Part shown: positions 1 to 8,788 of the stretch, piece after piece
Layout: the number at the start of each line of letters is the position of its first letter
Numbering within the stretch: position 1 is the stretch's first letter
Source: Alloalcanivorax xiamenensis
GTDB lineage: Bacteria > Pseudomonadota > Gammaproteobacteria > Pseudomonadales > Alcanivoracaceae
Direction: 5' to 3'
DNA: 64,000 nt
Assembly (NCBI RefSeq): GCF_009846745.1
Contig: NZ_AQPF01000013.1
Location: 1-64,000 of the forward strand
The notes under the pieces: model-generated
Told to the model about the DNA's origin: nothing
Databases searched by the model: none
Seen by the model: the letters and a program-made list of their open reading frames with translations, nothing else
Program-made: the position numbers and the translations under genes

Positions 1-96
1 CGGTGGCGTAAAGATCGTGAACAGGCTCTTACAGTCTTTTGCACGAAAGCGCCGCGCAAATCGGCACAATAGAGGCTGTGCTATAGGAGAGTTTTT

Positions 97-597
97 ATGC
101 GTCATTCCCTCTTGATGGCGGCGACGTTGATGGTGGCGACGACCTCGCTGAGCTGGGCGCAAAGCGACACCACCGAAGGCGTCCCCAATGTGAAGCAGCC
201 TGACCAGGAGAACGTTCAGGCGCAGTTGAACGACACCTGGCAGGAAATCCGCAACTACGGCGTGGAGCAAAAGGAACGTGCTCTCGAGGCGGCTCGCCAG
301 GGGCTCGACATGCTCGATGAGAACATCGACGAGCTGCAGAAAGACATGGACGAGGGCTGGGACACTCTGTCCGAGCAGGCCCGCGCGAACAAGGAGCAGG
401 CGCTGGAGAACCTGAAGAAGCAGCGCGAGGAACTGGGCAAGGAGTACAGCGAACTTCAGGAGGCCACGCGCGGAAACTGGGAAGCGGCGAAGAGCCGTTT
501 CGGTCAGGCTTGGGAGGCCGCCAAGGACGGCTGGCGGGAACTGACCAGGCCGGCGGAAAAAAGTGACGCCAAGGACGACGGCACTATTTCCATCTAA
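97..597 (+). CDS. small exported coiled-coil protein, function unknown
   Basis: I do not recognise a family. The 166-residue product starts with a signal peptide (hydrophobic segment about residues 5-20, probable cleavage after SWA-Q near residue 22). The mature part is almost entirely charged helix, rich in Glu, Lys, Gln and Ala, with a heptad-like pattern from about residue 35 to 150 and recurring W-E-A-A-K type segments. That suggests an elongated periplasmic or envelope-associated coiled coil. The start is supported by an AGGAGA Shine-Dalgarno at 85-90, six bases before the ATG. It is convergent with recG, and the gap between them holds a perfect palindromic repeat. Confidence 0.7.
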   Translation: MRHSLLMAATLMVATTSLSWAQSDTTEGVPNVKQPDQENVQAQLNDTWQEIRNYGVEQKERALEAARQGLDMLDENIDELQKDMDEGWDTLSEQARANKEQALENLKKQREELGKEYSELQEATRGNWEAAKSRFGQAWEAAKDGWRELTRPAEKSDAKDDGTISI

Positions 598-629
598 GCG
601 TTAGTGCTCCATCAGGCATCGAGACGATC

Positions 630-699
630 ATTCGCCGCCAAGGCAGCTTCCCACGGAGGGGCTACGGAGCCGCTGTGGGAAGCTGCCTTGGCGGCGAAT
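630..699. repeat. palindromic repeat pair between convergent genes
   Basis: Two REP-like units face each other: 630-654 and 675-699 are perfect reverse complements over 25 bases, separated by 20 bases. Each unit has the GTGGGA...CGAAT frame with a GCTGCC/GGCGGC stem. It lies between the ends of the small exported protein gene and recG and could form a long hairpin that terminates both transcripts. Confidence 0.85.
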
Positions 700-704
700 A
701 CAGT

Positions 705-2777
705 CTAAATATCCGCGTAATCCTCGCCGCCGTTGAGCCATCGGCGCAACAAACGTTCCACCCGCGCCGGGTGGCGTGCCAACAAGGTCTCGGCCAACTC
801 GCGAGCCGGCTCCATCAGGGCCTCATCGCGAACCAGGTCGGCGATGCGGAAGGCCAGCTCCCCGGTCTGCCGCGTGCCGAGCCATTCGCCGGGGCCGCGC
901 AGTTTCAGATCTTCCTCGGCGATGACGAAGCCGTCGGTGGTCTCCCGCATCACCGCCAAGCGCCGCTTGGCGGTCTGCGACAGCGGGGTTTGATACAGCA
1001 GCAGGCAATAGCTCTGACCTCCGCCCCGGCCCACCCGGCCACGGAGCTGGTGCAACTGCGCCAGCCCCAGACGTTCCGCGTTCTCCATCACCATCAGAGT
1101 GGCATTGGGCACGTCCACGCCCACCTCGATAACGGTGGTGGCCACCAGAAGATGCGCTTCGCCAGCAGCGAAGCGCGCCATTCGCTGCGCTTTGTCCTTT
1201 GCCTTCAGGCGGCCGTGTACCAGCTCCACCTTGAGTTCCGGCAGCGCTTCGCGCAGTGTCTCGAAAGCCGCTTCCGCCGCCTGGGCCTGCAACTCGTCGG
1301 ATTCCTCGATCAGCGTGCACACCCAGTAGGCCTGGGCGCCTTCCAGGCAGGCGGAGCGGATCCGGGCAATCACATCATCACGGCGTGAAGTGGGTAACAC
1401 CAGGGTTTGAATCGGCTTGCGCCCGGGAGGCATCTCATCGATCACCGAGGTATCCAGATCGCCGTAGACACTCATCGCCAGAGTGCGGGGGATCGGTGTG
1501 GCGGTGAGCGTGAGCTGGTGTGGCACCTGGTTGCCGAAACGGCCTTTCTCCCGTAGTGCCAGGCGTTGCTGAACGCCGAAGCGGTGCTGTTCGTCGATGA
1601 TGATCAGGCCGAGCCGCTGGAAGGCCACCGCGTCCTGGAATAAGGCGTGCGTGCCCACCACCATGGCGGCGCTGCCATCAGCCAGGGCCGCCAGGGTTTC
1701 CCGGCGCGCCTTCTGGCCCAGGCTGCCGGCCAGCCAGTGCACCGGAATTCCCAGCGGCGCCAGCCAGTGCTCGAAGTTGGCCCGGTGCTGTTCCGCCAGT
1801 AACTCGGTGGGGGCCATCAACGCCACCTGATAGCCCGACTCGATGGCGGTCAGCGCCGCCGCCGCGGCCACCAGCGTCTTGCCCGAGCCCACGTCGCCTT
1901 GCAGTAATCGTAGCATGGGATGATCCCGGCGCAGATCGGCGCCAATCTCCTCGATCACCCGGTCCTGCGCGCCGGTGAGCGCGAACGGCAGGCTTTGCAG
2001 TAGCTTGCGAAGCAGGGCGTCACCATCGAGAACCGGGGCCGCCAGGGTCTTCTGCCCGGCGCGCTTGGACAGCATGCCCAACTGGTGCGCCACCATTTCT
2101 TCCATCACCAGGCGCTTCACCGCCGGATGGTTGCCGTCCAGCAGCAGATCCACCGGGTCCTCGGGACCCGGGTGATGCAACATTTCCAAAGCACTGGCGA
2201 GACTGGGCAGGTGTCGCTGATCCAACAGGTCAGCTGGAATCAGATCCTCGGGAACATGCTCGCGCAGAATATCCAGTGCCTGGCCGGCCAGATTGCGCAG
2301 TTGCCGCTGGCTGACGCCCTCGGTGGTGGGATAGACCGGAGTCAGCGCCCGCTCCAGCGGCGGCAGGTCCGGGCCGAGCTGATACTCGGGGTGATAGAAC
2401 TCCAAGCCGGCGGCGCCGGGGCGGGGCTCGCCATAGACCCGGATCGGGCGGCCCTTTTCCAGGTTGTTCTTTTGCGCGGCGCTGAAGTGATAAAAGCGCA
2501 GGGACACCAGGCCTGTGCCATCGGCGATCTTGCACAGCAGTGAGCGGCGCTTGCCGAACACCACGTCGGCGGCCAGGATCTCCCCTTCGATCACCACGCC
2601 TTGTTCCGGGCGCAGAGCACCGATGGGGGTGATACGGGTACGGTCCTCGTAACGGAACGGCAGGTGGAAGATCACATCTTCCACCGTCCTTAAACCCAGA
2701 CGTTCCAGTTTCTCCGCGGCTCGGGGGCCGACTCCCTTGAGCCGGGACAGGCCCATTTCCGCCAGTGATACCGCCAT
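705..2777 (-). CDS. recG: ATP-dependent DNA helicase RecG
   Basis: RecG is a superfamily 2 branched-DNA translocase that remodels stalled replication forks and Holliday junctions. The 690-residue length is usual for the family. An N-terminal wedge/OB-fold domain (about 1-260) precedes the helicase core, with Walker A GDVGSGKT, a DEQH Walker B box, the TATPIPRT motif III and VEVGVDVPNAT in motif V. The C-terminal region carries the QLRGRVGRG motif VI. It is followed on the same strand by oxyR upstream; recG next to oxyR is also seen in Pseudomonas. No sign of truncation. Confidence 0.97.
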   Translation of the reverse strand: MAVSLAEMGLSRLKGVGPRAAEKLERLGLRTVEDVIFHLPFRYEDRTRITPIGALRPEQGVVIEGEILAADVVFGKRRSLLCKIADGTGLVSLRFYHFSAAQKNNLEKGRPIRVYGEPRPGAAGLEFYHPEYQLGPDLPPLERALTPVYPTTEGVSQRQLRNLAGQALDILREHVPEDLIPADLLDQRHLPSLASALEMLHHPGPEDPVDLLLDGNHPAVKRLVMEEMVAHQLGMLSKRAGQKTLAAPVLDGDALLRKLLQSLPFALTGAQDRVIEEIGADLRRDHPMLRLLQGDVGSGKTLVAAAAALTAIESGYQVALMAPTELLAEQHRANFEHWLAPLGIPVHWLAGSLGQKARRETLAALADGSAAMVVGTHALFQDAVAFQRLGLIIIDEQHRFGVQQRLALREKGRFGNQVPHQLTLTATPIPRTLAMSVYGDLDTSVIDEMPPGRKPIQTLVLPTSRRDDVIARIRSACLEGAQAYWVCTLIEESDELQAQAAEAAFETLREALPELKVELVHGRLKAKDKAQRMARFAAGEAHLLVATTVIEVGVDVPNATLMVMENAERLGLAQLHQLRGRVGRGGGQSYCLLLYQTPLSQTAKRRLAVMRETTDGFVIAEEDLKLRGPGEWLGTRQTGELAFRIADLVRDEALMEPARELAETLLARHPARVERLLRRWLNGGEDYADI

Positions 2778-2827
2778 TGCTCGCTATGTCGTCGCAGTGA
2801 ATGGGAGACGGCGGCGCGGAGACAGTC

Positions 2828-3730
2828 TCAGGCCGCCAGGCCTTCGCGGGGTACCGCGTGGCGCAGCACCTCAATGGCCTTGGGCCGGGGGAAGCTGTCC
2901 CGCCAGACCAGGGCGATGGTGCGTGACGGCACCGGTGCGGTGAACGGGCGCACGGCGAAGGTGCTTTTGTCGTAGCCGTGCTGATACAGCGCGGAATCCG
3001 GCAACACCGTGATGCCCAGCCCGGACGCGACCATGTGACGCAGGGTTTCCAGGGAGCCGCCCTCGATCTGCACCAGATTGCGCTGGCGCTCGGAATTGAT
3101 CGCCGGGCACAGCTCCAGCACCTGGTCGCGGAAACAGTGGCCTTCGCCGAGCAGCAGCAGGGTTTCGTCCAGCAACTGCTCAGGACGAATGTGTTGCTGC
3201 TTGGTCCACGGATGGCTCGCCGGCAGCAGCACGGAGAAGGATTCCTCGTACATCTTGGCCCGCACCAGGCCGCCACCGGAGAACGGCAGGGCGACGATGA
3301 TGGCGTCCAATTCCCCGCGTTCCAGTTTGCCGCGCAGCACGTGGGTGTAGTTTTCCTCAATGAACAGCGGCATCTCCGGCGCTTCCGAGTGCACCCGTGG
3401 CACCAGGGTCGGGAACAGATAAGGGGCCACGGTGAAGATGGCGCCCACCCGCAGCGGCGAACCGAGCTGGTCGCGCTGGCTCATCGCCATTTGCTCCAGC
3501 AAATCGGCCTGTTCCAGTACCCGTTGTGCCTGGGCCACAATAGGCTCCGCCTGGGGCGTGACCACCACCTCCCGTGGGCGGCGCTCGAACAGGGGCATGC
3601 CCAGCTGTTCCTCGAGCTTCTTGATGGCGGCGCTGAGCGTGGGCTGACTGACATTGCACACCTGGGCGGCGTGACCGAAGTGGCGCTCGCGAGCCAAAGC
3701 GACCAGATAGCGAAGTTCTGTTAGCGTCAT
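2828..3730 (-). CDS. oxyR: hydrogen peroxide-inducible LysR regulator OxyR
   Basis: OxyR is a LysR-type regulator that turns on catalase, peroxiredoxin and related genes after a disulfide forms in its sensor domain. The N-terminal winged helix-turn-helix starts MTLTELRYLVAL, as in E. coli OxyR. In the regulatory domain the segment GEGHCFRDQVLELC carries the two redox cysteines nine residues apart, matching Cys199/Cys208 of E. coli, so peroxide sensing is expected. The start at 3730 is chosen by family N-terminus; an upstream ATG at 3751 is in frame, and neither has a good Shine-Dalgarno. Only 50 bp separate it from the divergent SDR gene, so a shared promoter region is likely. Confidence 0.93.
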   Translation of the reverse strand: MTLTELRYLVALARERHFGHAAQVCNVSQPTLSAAIKKLEEQLGMPLFERRPREVVVTPQAEPIVAQAQRVLEQADLLEQMAMSQRDQLGSPLRVGAIFTVAPYLFPTLVPRVHSEAPEMPLFIEENYTHVLRGKLERGELDAIIVALPFSGGGLVRAKMYEESFSVLLPASHPWTKQQHIRPEQLLDETLLLLGEGHCFRDQVLELCPAINSERQRNLVQIEGGSLETLRHMVASGLGITVLPDSALYQHGYDKSTFAVRPFTAPVPSRTIALVWRDSFPRPKAIEVLRHAVPREGLAA

Positions 3731-3780
3731 GGCAATAATATGTAGAGGCAATTGTGACCATTGTGCCCAAGAGGAAACCG

Positions 3781-4596
3781 ATGAGCCATATCCTAATTGC
3801 CGGATTGGGAGATCTGGGCGGCGGCCTGGCGCGGGCGCTGAGTGACGAAGGTCACCGGATCAGTGCCATTCGCCGGAGTCCTCGGGCCCCCAGCGGGGTC
3901 CAAGTGTATGCCCAGGACCTGGTTCGCGATACCCCCGTGCTGCCGCCGGAGCCGGTGGACCTGTTGGTGATCGTGATGACGCCGTCGGAATACTCCGAGG
4001 CCGGCTATCAGGAGGCTTATGTGACCGCGCCTGGCCGTTTGCTGGACGCCCTGGAGCAGCGCCAACCATTGCCGCCGACCCTGTTTGTCTCCAGCACGGC
4101 GGTTTACGGTGATCTGCAAGGGGACGTGGACGAGGACACCTCGCCGTCCCCGCGGCGTTATAACGGGCAGGTGATGCTGGCGGCGGAGGAAGCCATCAGT
4201 GCCCGGGCGCCGTCCACGGCGGTACGTTTCTCGGGTATCTATGGACCGGGCCGCACGCGTCTGCTGCGCAAGGTGGAACGGCTCAGCCAGGGACAGGAAG
4301 CGCCACCAGCGCCGGTGTGGACCAATCGTATCCACCGGGACGACTGTGTCGGCATGCTGCACACCCTGGCCAGGCGTTGGCTGGCCGGGCAAACGGTGTC
4401 ACCGGTGGTGCTGGGCACCGACAACCATCCGGTCAGTAATCTGACGGTGTACCGCTATCTGGCCGAGCTGCACGGTTGGCCGCTGACACTGGAGGAGGCC
4501 CCGCCCGGCGGCAAGCGGCTGTTCAGCCGGTTTATCGCCGAAGGCGGCTACCGCCTGCGTTATCCGGATTACCGGGCGGGGTATCGGGGCTTGTAG
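3781..4596 (+). CDS. SDR-family NAD(P)-dependent oxidoreductase, YeeZ-like
   Basis: This 271-residue protein belongs to the extended/atypical short-chain dehydrogenase families that resemble nucleotide-sugar epimerases, close in style to E. coli YeeZ. A Rossmann dinucleotide-binding motif (GLGDLGGGLA, about residues 8-17) opens the protein. An S-S-T-A-V-Y-G segment follows near residue 105, the position of the catalytic Ser/Tyr region in epimerases, and RFSGIYGPGR matches the usual substrate-side loop. Substrate unknown. The ATG at 3781 is preceded by GAGGA, which decides against an earlier in-frame start at 3754. It is divergent from oxyR, but no peroxide-related role is shown by the sequence. 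Confidence 0.8.
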   Translation: MSHILIAGLGDLGGGLARALSDEGHRISAIRRSPRAPSGVQVYAQDLVRDTPVLPPEPVDLLVIVMTPSEYSEAGYQEAYVTAPGRLLDALEQRQPLPPTLFVSSTAVYGDLQGDVDEDTSPSPRRYNGQVMLAAEEAISARAPSTAVRFSGIYGPGRTRLLRKVERLSQGQEAPPAPVWTNRIHRDDCVGMLHTLARRWLAGQTVSPVVLGTDNHPVSNLTVYRYLAELHGWPLTLEEAPPGGKRLFSRFIAEGGYRLRYPDYRAGYRGL

Positions 4597-4601
4597 ACAT
4601 A

Positions 4602-5129
4602 AATCCAGAGGTCATCACTACAAAGTCGCTGTGGGAAGCTGCCTTGGCAGCGAGTCTTGGGCAACGGGAGTCAATTCGCTTGCAAGCAAGCTTCCCACCG
4701 CGACTTCGTAGCGCCAACTGTGGCAGCCAGCTTGCAGGCAAGCTACCCGGCTTCGCGGCAATCTCTGTTGGATCTCTAATCCAGGGGTCATCACTACAAA
4801 ATCGCTGTGGGAAGCTGCCTTGGCAGCGAGTCTTGGGCAACGGGAGTCAATTCGCTTGCAAGCAAGCTTCCCACCGCGACTTCGTAGCGCCAACTGTGGC
4901 AGCCAGCTTGCAGGCAAGCTACCCGGCTTCGCGGCAATCTCTGTTGGATCTCTAATCCAGGGGTCATCACTACAAAATCGCTGTGGGAAGCTGCCTTGGC
5001 AGCGAATCTTGGGCAACGGGAGCCAATTCGCTTGCAAGCAAGCTTCCCACAGCGACTTCGTAGCGCCAACTGTGGCAGCCAGCTTGCAGGCAAGCTACCC
5101 GGCTTCGCGGCAATCTCTGTTGGATCTCT
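4602..5129. repeat. three tandem copies of a 176-bp REP-bearing unit
   Basis: Three head-to-tail units (4602-4777, 4778-4953, 4954-5129) are nearly identical over 176 bp and differ at only a few positions. Each contains three palindromic elements: a forward GTGGGA-AGCTGCC unit, a reverse TTGCAAGC-AAGCTTCCCAC unit, and a degenerate third near the end. Apparent reading frames running through it are by-products of the repeat, not genes. Confidence 0.9.
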
Positions 5130-5359
5130 CCGTGAAGCCCGGTTCACGGTGTAGAATGGCCTCCCGCATGGCGCCGGTTCTTGCGCGCCGCCGCGGAATC
5201 AGTAGAGTGTGCGCCTTCCGGGCCCGAAAGCGGGTCCATGGGACGTCGGGTAAGCCATTCAGGGTGGGCTGGCGTCCCTCTAATCGGAGCCCAGGCACGG
5301 TCACGCCGGGAGCGGGCTCCACAATGGCCGGCCGATGACCGCCGGCACATGGGAGTGAA
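5130..5359. other. leader region upstream of purEK
   Basis: The 230 bp between the tandem array and purE contain no convincing gene. They should hold the purEK promoter and 5' leader, and GC-rich inverted segments are present (for example near 5290-5340). I could not identify a PurR-type operator or a known riboswitch. Confidence 0.4.
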
Positions 5360-5854
5360 ATGATGACCGTACCCGTAGCTGTTGTAATGGGGTCCCAGTC
5401 CGACTGGGACACCATGAAAGAGGCCTGTGACGCCCTTAGCCAATTCGCGGTGGGCTGGAAAGCCCAGGTGGTATCCGCCCACCGCACACCCGAGCGCCTG
5501 TTCGAATTTTCCCGCAATGCCGCCGACGAGGGCTACCGCATTATCATCGCCGGCGCCGGCGGCGCCGCCCATCTGCCGGGCATGATCGCTTCCATGACGC
5601 CGCTGCCGGTGCTGGGCGTGCCGGTGCAGAGCCGTGCTCTGTCCGGTCTCGACAGTCTTCTGTCCATCGTGCAAATGCCCAAGGGCGTGGCGGTGGGCAC
5701 CCTGGCCATCGGTACCGCCGGGGCCTATAACGCCGGCCTGCTGGCGGCGCAGATGCTGGGCAGCCACGATGACGCGCTGCGCCAGCGCATCGCCGAGTGG
5801 AAAGCCGCCCGCGCTGATGAGGTACTGGCCAACGCGGATCTGGGGCAGGGCTGA
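5360..5854 (+). CDS. purE: N5-carboxyaminoimidazole ribonucleotide mutase
   Basis: PurE converts N5-CAIR to CAIR in de novo purine synthesis, directly after PurK. The 164-residue protein has the class I PurE signatures: GSQSDWDTM near the N-terminus (phosphate-binding loop), VVSAHRTPERL with the catalytic His region, and IIAGAGGAAHLPGM. GGGAG at 5351-5355 serves as ribosome site; a second ATG at 5363 is also possible. The stop overlaps the purK start (TGATG), showing translational coupling. Confidence 0.97.
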   Translation: MMTVPVAVVMGSQSDWDTMKEACDALSQFAVGWKAQVVSAHRTPERLFEFSRNAADEGYRIIIAGAGGAAHLPGMIASMTPLPVLGVPVQSRALSGLDSLLSIVQMPKGVAVGTLAIGTAGAYNAGLLAAQMLGSHDDALRQRIAEWKAARADEVLANADLGQG

Positions 5855-6957
5855 TGAATCGGGTACTGGTATTGGGTGGAGGCCAATTGGGCCTGATGAT
5901 GGCGGAAGCCGGGGCCCGGCTGGGTCTGGTGGTGGATCGTTACGATCCGGAGCGGGCCTTGTTGCTGCCTGGCACGTCCGACCTGCCGGTACCCATTGAT
6001 CTGCAGACCTGCCTGGACCGCTATCCGGTGATCACCGTGGAACGGGAAGCCTTTCCCGATAGCGGTCTTTCCGCCGAGCTGGCCCGCAGCGACCGCTGTG
6101 TGGCCCGGGGTGCCCTGAAGGTCATTCCGGACCGCTTCGATCAGAAAACCATGCTCGACAAACTCGGCATTCCCACCGCCGAATGGATGAATCTGGATCG
6201 CGCCGAGGATCTGGACGCCGCCATTCAGCGTTTTGGCGGTGTGGTGGTGAAAGCGCGCAGTGGCGGCTACGACGGCCGTGGCACCTGGATTCTGGATGCC
6301 GGTGACGACACCTCGGTGGTGCCGGTGACGGAACTGGCCGGCCAGGCCATCATCGAGCGGAAAGTGCCGTTCCGGCGTGAACTTTCCATCGTCGGAGCGC
6401 GCAATTTGCAGGGCGATACACTGTTTTACCCGTTGACCCGCAACTGGCACGTGGATGGCATTCTGCGCTTGAGCCTGGCACCTGCCCGTGCCTGTGAGAC
6501 CTTGCAGCAACCCGCCGAAGCCATGCTCAAGGGCATCATGGAAGAGCTGGATTATGCCGGCGTGATGGCGGTGGAGTTCTTCGAGGAAGACGGCCAACTG
6601 GTGGTCAACGAGATCGCACCGCGCGTGCACAATTCCGGCCACTGGACCCATGAAGGCGCCGACTGGTCGCAGTTCGACCTGCACGTGCATGCCCTTGCCG
6701 GGGTGCCATTACACGCGGTGAACGTGCACGGCCCTGCCGCCATGGTGAACCTGATCGGCACGCCGTTTGACCAGGCCTGGCTGCAACATCCGGGGGTGGT
6801 GCATTGGTACGGCAAATCCGTGCGCCCAGGGCGCAAGCTGGGGCACGCCAATCTGGTGGCCGACACCTTGGAGGCACTGCGCGGAGGGCTGCGTGCCTGG
6901 GCCGACGTGCTGCCGGAAGGGTTCGAGGCGGTGCTGGATTCGGAACTGGGGCTCTAG
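5854..6957 (+). CDS. purK: N5-carboxyaminoimidazole ribonucleotide synthase
   Basis: PurK uses ATP and bicarbonate to carboxylate AIR to N5-CAIR and hands the product to PurE. The 367-residue length is typical. An N-terminal Rossmann-like preATP-grasp domain (LGGGQLGLMM at about 6-15) is followed by the ATP-grasp domain with the GGYDGRGTW glycine loop near residue 140. VNEIAPRVHNSGHWTHEG near residue 250 carries the metal-binding Glu/Asn and substrate residues. It overlaps purE by one base in an operon of two. Confidence 0.97.
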   Translation: MNRVLVLGGGQLGLMMAEAGARLGLVVDRYDPERALLLPGTSDLPVPIDLQTCLDRYPVITVEREAFPDSGLSAELARSDRCVARGALKVIPDRFDQKTMLDKLGIPTAEWMNLDRAEDLDAAIQRFGGVVVKARSGGYDGRGTWILDAGDDTSVVPVTELAGQAIIERKVPFRRELSIVGARNLQGDTLFYPLTRNWHVDGILRLSLAPARACETLQQPAEAMLKGIMEELDYAGVMAVEFFEEDGQLVVNEIAPRVHNSGHWTHEGADWSQFDLHVHALAGVPLHAVNVHGPAAMVNLIGTPFDQAWLQHPGVVHWYGKSVRPGRKLGHANLVADTLEALRGGLRAWADVLPEGFEAVLDSELGL

Positions 6958-6989
6958 AGATCGCGGCCGTGGACCGCTGGCACGCTAAG

Positions 6990-7047
6990 CCCGCTTCCCA
7001 CAAGAGGGCTACAGGGTCGCTGTGGGAGCTGCTTTAGCAGCGAATAG
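6990..7047. repeat. palindromic repeat pair
   Basis: A partial reverse unit (GCTTCCCAC, about 6992-7000) and a forward unit with the stem AGCTGCT-TT-AGCAGCG (7027-7042) followed by CGAAT. It lies just downstream of purK, between purK and the convergent lipoprotein gene. Confidence 0.7.
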
Positions 7048-7130
7048 CGTGCCAGCGTGTTGCGTGTAAGCGTGTCTGCGAACGGTGGCACACTACCCGC
7101 TCACAGACCGCGATTACTCTTCCAGTTCAA

Positions 7131-8552
7131 TCAAGAGCAGGTGGGCAGGCCAGGCCGGTCCTCGCTGGTGAACTGACACCCGTAGTTGGGACTGGCCACC
7201 GTGGCCGGGTCGAGAATCTCATCCCCCGTCGGCTTCACCGAGTTTTGTTCCCAGTCGATCATGTCGGCGAAGGCCGCTTCCTGTTCTTCCTGGGTGAAAT
7301 CACAATGCCCCGGAGATCGCAGTGCCCGCTGCACCAGCCAGGTATCGCTGCCGTTGGCCGTGGCACGCTCGCGGTAGATTTGGGCATGGCGGAACGGCAC
7401 GTACAAATCCCCCAGGCCCTGCAGGCTTACCACCGGAATGGTGAATTCGCCGTTGAGCACCGGAATCCAGCGCAGACCGTCACTGCGCAGGCCATTGGCC
7501 GCAGGGTTCTCCTCCACTCTCAGGATGGTGTCGTTGAAGGCCTGTTCCTCGGCGGTGAGAGCGGGGTCGTTATCAAACTGATAGGTGACGCCGGCATTGC
7601 CGGTGAGATTGTCGGCGAGGATGCCGTTGACGGTGCCGTCGCGTCCGCCGGTGCCCATCACCACACCCCAATAGTAAGTGCGGAAACCAATGTCCGCGAT
7701 GGGCCGTTCGCCGCCGGACAGATGGCGGGAGAGCGCCATCATTTTCTCGCCTTCCTCCGAGGGTGTGCCCAGGGTGGCGGGAGTGGGAACCTCGTCCCAC
7801 AGCACGGCATTGATGGCATCCACATCGAAATTGGTGGCCGGCATGCCTTCCAGCGGTGGCACGCTGTTGTCCGCGGTATGCGCCAGATGCTGAGCGGCCA
7901 TGGTGAACCAGGCCAGATAATTGAACTCAAGCGTGTCCGCCACCACGCCGCACATGGGTACGGCGCCGTCGTAGTGCACGACGTTGTTGGCGGTGTCGTA
8001 GGTTTCCTGCTCGATGGCGGCGGCGGTGACATGGCCGCCCATGGAATGGCCGGTGATATAGATCTTGCTCGGAGGATCCAGATCGCGGCTGTTGGCACTG
8101 GCTATCTCGTTGAAGGCCAGAGCCAGTTCGTTGGTGTCCTCCACGCCGGTGCGAACGTCATAGTAGTTGGTGGAGTAGCTGGAGGCCGCCCAGGCGTAGC
8201 CGTTGTCCAGGAACCAGGCCCGCAGGCTCGGGTTGGACACGGTCAGGGTCTCGCCCTCGCCACGATAACCGTGAGCGTACATCACCAGTTTGCCGTTCCA
8301 GTTTTCCGGCACTTCCATTCGATAACCGGCGCCGCTGGGCCTTACACCCCACCAGCGACTGGCGTTCTGATGACCTTCCTGGACTTCGAACGGCAGGCTG
8401 GTCTCGTCTATCGTGAAGGTGCGCTCATCCTGAGCGCGGCTGGGATCGGTGGGGGGTGGATTCCGGTCACTGTCACTGCCGCAGGCGATGAGGCCAGCGG
8501 CGAGCAAGCCCATGGCCAGAGATTTAAGAGATATAACGGAATGCGAGTCCAT
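7131..8552 (-). CDS. alpha/beta-hydrolase lipoprotein
   Basis: The 473-residue product has a lipoprotein signal peptide with lipobox LIAC (lipidated Cys24), followed by a Ser/Asp/Pro-rich linker. An alpha/beta-hydrolase domain follows: oxyanion-region MYAHGYRG near residues 91-98 and nucleophile elbow GHSMGG with Ser170. The active-site acid and His cannot be assigned with certainty; the GLGDLYVP and SPGHCDF segments near the C-terminus are reasonable positions. It is probably a surface or periplasmic ester or polyester hydrolase. A second hydrolase lipoprotein lies immediately upstream on the same strand. Confidence 0.75.
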   Translation of the reverse strand: MDSHSVISLKSLAMGLLAAGLIACGSDSDRNPPPTDPSRAQDERTFTIDETSLPFEVQEGHQNASRWWGVRPSGAGYRMEVPENWNGKLVMYAHGYRGEGETLTVSNPSLRAWFLDNGYAWAASSYSTNYYDVRTGVEDTNELALAFNEIASANSRDLDPPSKIYITGHSMGGHVTAAAIEQETYDTANNVVHYDGAVPMCGVVADTLEFNYLAWFTMAAQHLAHTADNSVPPLEGMPATNFDVDAINAVLWDEVPTPATLGTPSEEGEKMMALSRHLSGGERPIADIGFRTYYWGVVMGTGGRDGTVNGILADNLTGNAGVTYQFDNDPALTAEEQAFNDTILRVEENPAANGLRSDGLRWIPVLNGEFTIPVVSLQGLGDLYVPFRHAQIYRERATANGSDTWLVQRALRSPGHCDFTQEEQEAAFADMIDWEQNSVKPTGDEILDPATVASPNYGCQFTSEDRPGLPTCS

Positions 8553-8744
8553 CTGGTGTCTCCCTGTCTTTATTGGTGTTATGTAAATATTTTTTGTTGT
8601 GTTTCGCTCTGCGGAATAGTCTTTCTATAAAGCGAAACGCACTCAATATGAGAGGCGGTTACGATGGCGTCAAGCTGTGAAAGGGAAGAGGCGGGACCTT
8701 AATCGCAAAGCGTGGCCGAATCACAAGAGCGGGTCGGGAGCGAT

Positions 8745-8774
8745 GCGGAGGGGGCGGCTGAGCACCCCCTCCGC
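8745..8774 (-). terminator. hairpin downstream of the second lipoprotein hydrolase
   Basis: GCGGAGGGGG (8745-8754) and CCCCCTCCGC (8765-8774) form a perfect 10-bp stem with a 10-nt loop, just past the stop of the gene ending at 8789. There is no T-run on the minus strand after it, so it may be a weak terminator or an mRNA-end stabiliser. Confidence 0.45.
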
Positions 8775-8788
8775 GAGGCGACTTTAAG

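Noticed and set aside
2230..3360. 376-codon minus-strand frame covering the recG start and part of oxyR
   Set aside because: It overlaps two clearly conserved genes in another frame and has no motif or start signal.
4602..5129. Regular repeats that might look like a CRISPR array
   Set aside because: The units are 176 bp and identical throughout, with no short repeat/unique spacer alternation and no cas genes.
4476..5338. Long overlapping open frames on both strands through the tandem repeat region
   Set aside because: They repeat the same peptide every 176 bp because the DNA is a tandem repeat; no start signals and no family resemblance.
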